This document shows, one piece after another, positions 63,869 through 64,000 of a stretch of DNA of 64,000 nucleotides (the first letter of the stretch is position 1; each line of letters opens with the position of its first letter). The stretch comes from Telmatospirillum siberiense (lineage in GTDB: Bacteria; Pseudomonadota; Alphaproteobacteria; Rhodospirillales; Magnetospirillaceae). The position numbers and the translations under genes were made by a program. The notes under the pieces are model-generated. The model searched no databases. It had not been told where the DNA came from and was given only the letters and a program-made list of their open reading frames with translations. The stretch is taken from the NCBI RefSeq assembly GCF_002845745.1, contig NZ_PIUM01000011.1, forward strand, positions 62,001 through 126,000, written 5' to 3'.

Positions 63869-64000
63869 TTAAATGGCGTTTCCAGTGGCCAGACGATGGC
63901 GGAACGCCTCCGTCAGTGCGGGCAGGATTTTCGTGGCGTCGCCGACCAGACCGAAATGGGCGAAGTCGAAGATCGGCGCATTGGGGTCGGAGTTGATGGC
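63869..64000 (-). CDS. fixB: FixB (ETF alpha-like), C-terminal end only
   Basis: The last 43 residues of FixB run into the right edge. The end [20 protein letters not shown] followed by [16 protein letters not shown] is the characteristic FAD-binding C-terminus of FixB/electron transfer flavoprotein alpha. The stop TAA (63869-63871) is 13 bases before FixC. The rest of fixB and fixA should lie beyond the window. Confidence 0.93.
   Translation of the reverse strand, partial: AINSDPNAPIFDFAHFGLVGDATKILPALTEAFRHRLATGNAI

Noticed and set aside
62500-63996. An open frame of 498 codons on the plus strand
   Set aside because: Antisense of fixC and fixX; both sense proteins have all cofactor motifs.

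Overview
The window looks like chromosomal DNA of a GC-rich alphaproteobacterium, most likely a free-living Rhodospirillales member related to Magnetospirillum or Telmatospirillum. This placement is inferred from gene content and protein style; no rRNA or other phylogenetic marker is present. The tail of a fixBCX cluster at the right edge suggests a nitrogen fixer. No tRNA, rRNA, CRISPR array, insertion sequence or integrase was seen.

Layout. (1) 1-2437, minus strand: a nitrate/taurine-type ABC importer (ATPase, permease, and a second permease cut by the window edge). (2) 2769-5156: a TPR protein with a glycosyltransferase-like C-terminus. (3) 5363-8906: a beta-alanine-type module (CoA-acylating semialdehyde dehydrogenase plus omega-aminotransferase), divergent from an XRE-cupin regulator. 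(4) 8945-11440: two paralogous small exported proteins flanking a transglutaminase-like cysteine protease lipoprotein. (5) 11946 to about 44371: a large Wzx/Wzy-type exopolysaccharide locus. Its plus-strand head runs Ala-rich exported repeat protein, outer-membrane barrel, Wza-like export protein, Wzc-like tyrosine autokinase and a small membrane-anchored protein. Its centre has visibly lower GC and carries glycosyltransferases, methyltransferases, an asparagine synthase, a flippase, two ligase/polymerase-type membrane proteins, a beta-helix protein and two exported proteins with phage-structure-like segments. It ends with the initiating phosphosugar transferase, a PPP-type phosphatase and GalE. 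(6) 44372-45291: an intergenic region with two dispersed repeats, a probable sigma-54 promoter and palindromic activator sites. (7) 45292-54945: atoDAEB-type acetoacetate/short-chain fatty acid genes, pta, and an AtoSC-like two-component system. (8) 55178-60545: a Rieske oxygenase, an 8-oxoguanine-deaminase-like amidohydrolase, an ABC permease and ATPase, and a divergent LysR regulator, probably for uptake and breakdown of an N-heterocycle. (9) 60798-61640: a GH25-like lipoprotein. (10) 61792-64000: ferritin-like protein, FixX, FixC and the end of FixB.

How the parts work together. The exopolysaccharide locus has the initiating transferase, the assembly glycosyltransferases, the flippase and polymerase, and the export and control proteins (barrel, Wza, Wzc). 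In the ato block, acetoacetate or short fatty acids are imported, activated to CoA esters and thiolysed to acetyl-CoA, which Pta can convert to acetyl phosphate. The adjacent AtoC belongs to the sigma-54 activator family and a matching promoter lies upstream of atoD. Several families of palindromic intergenic repeats are scattered through the metabolic parts of the window.
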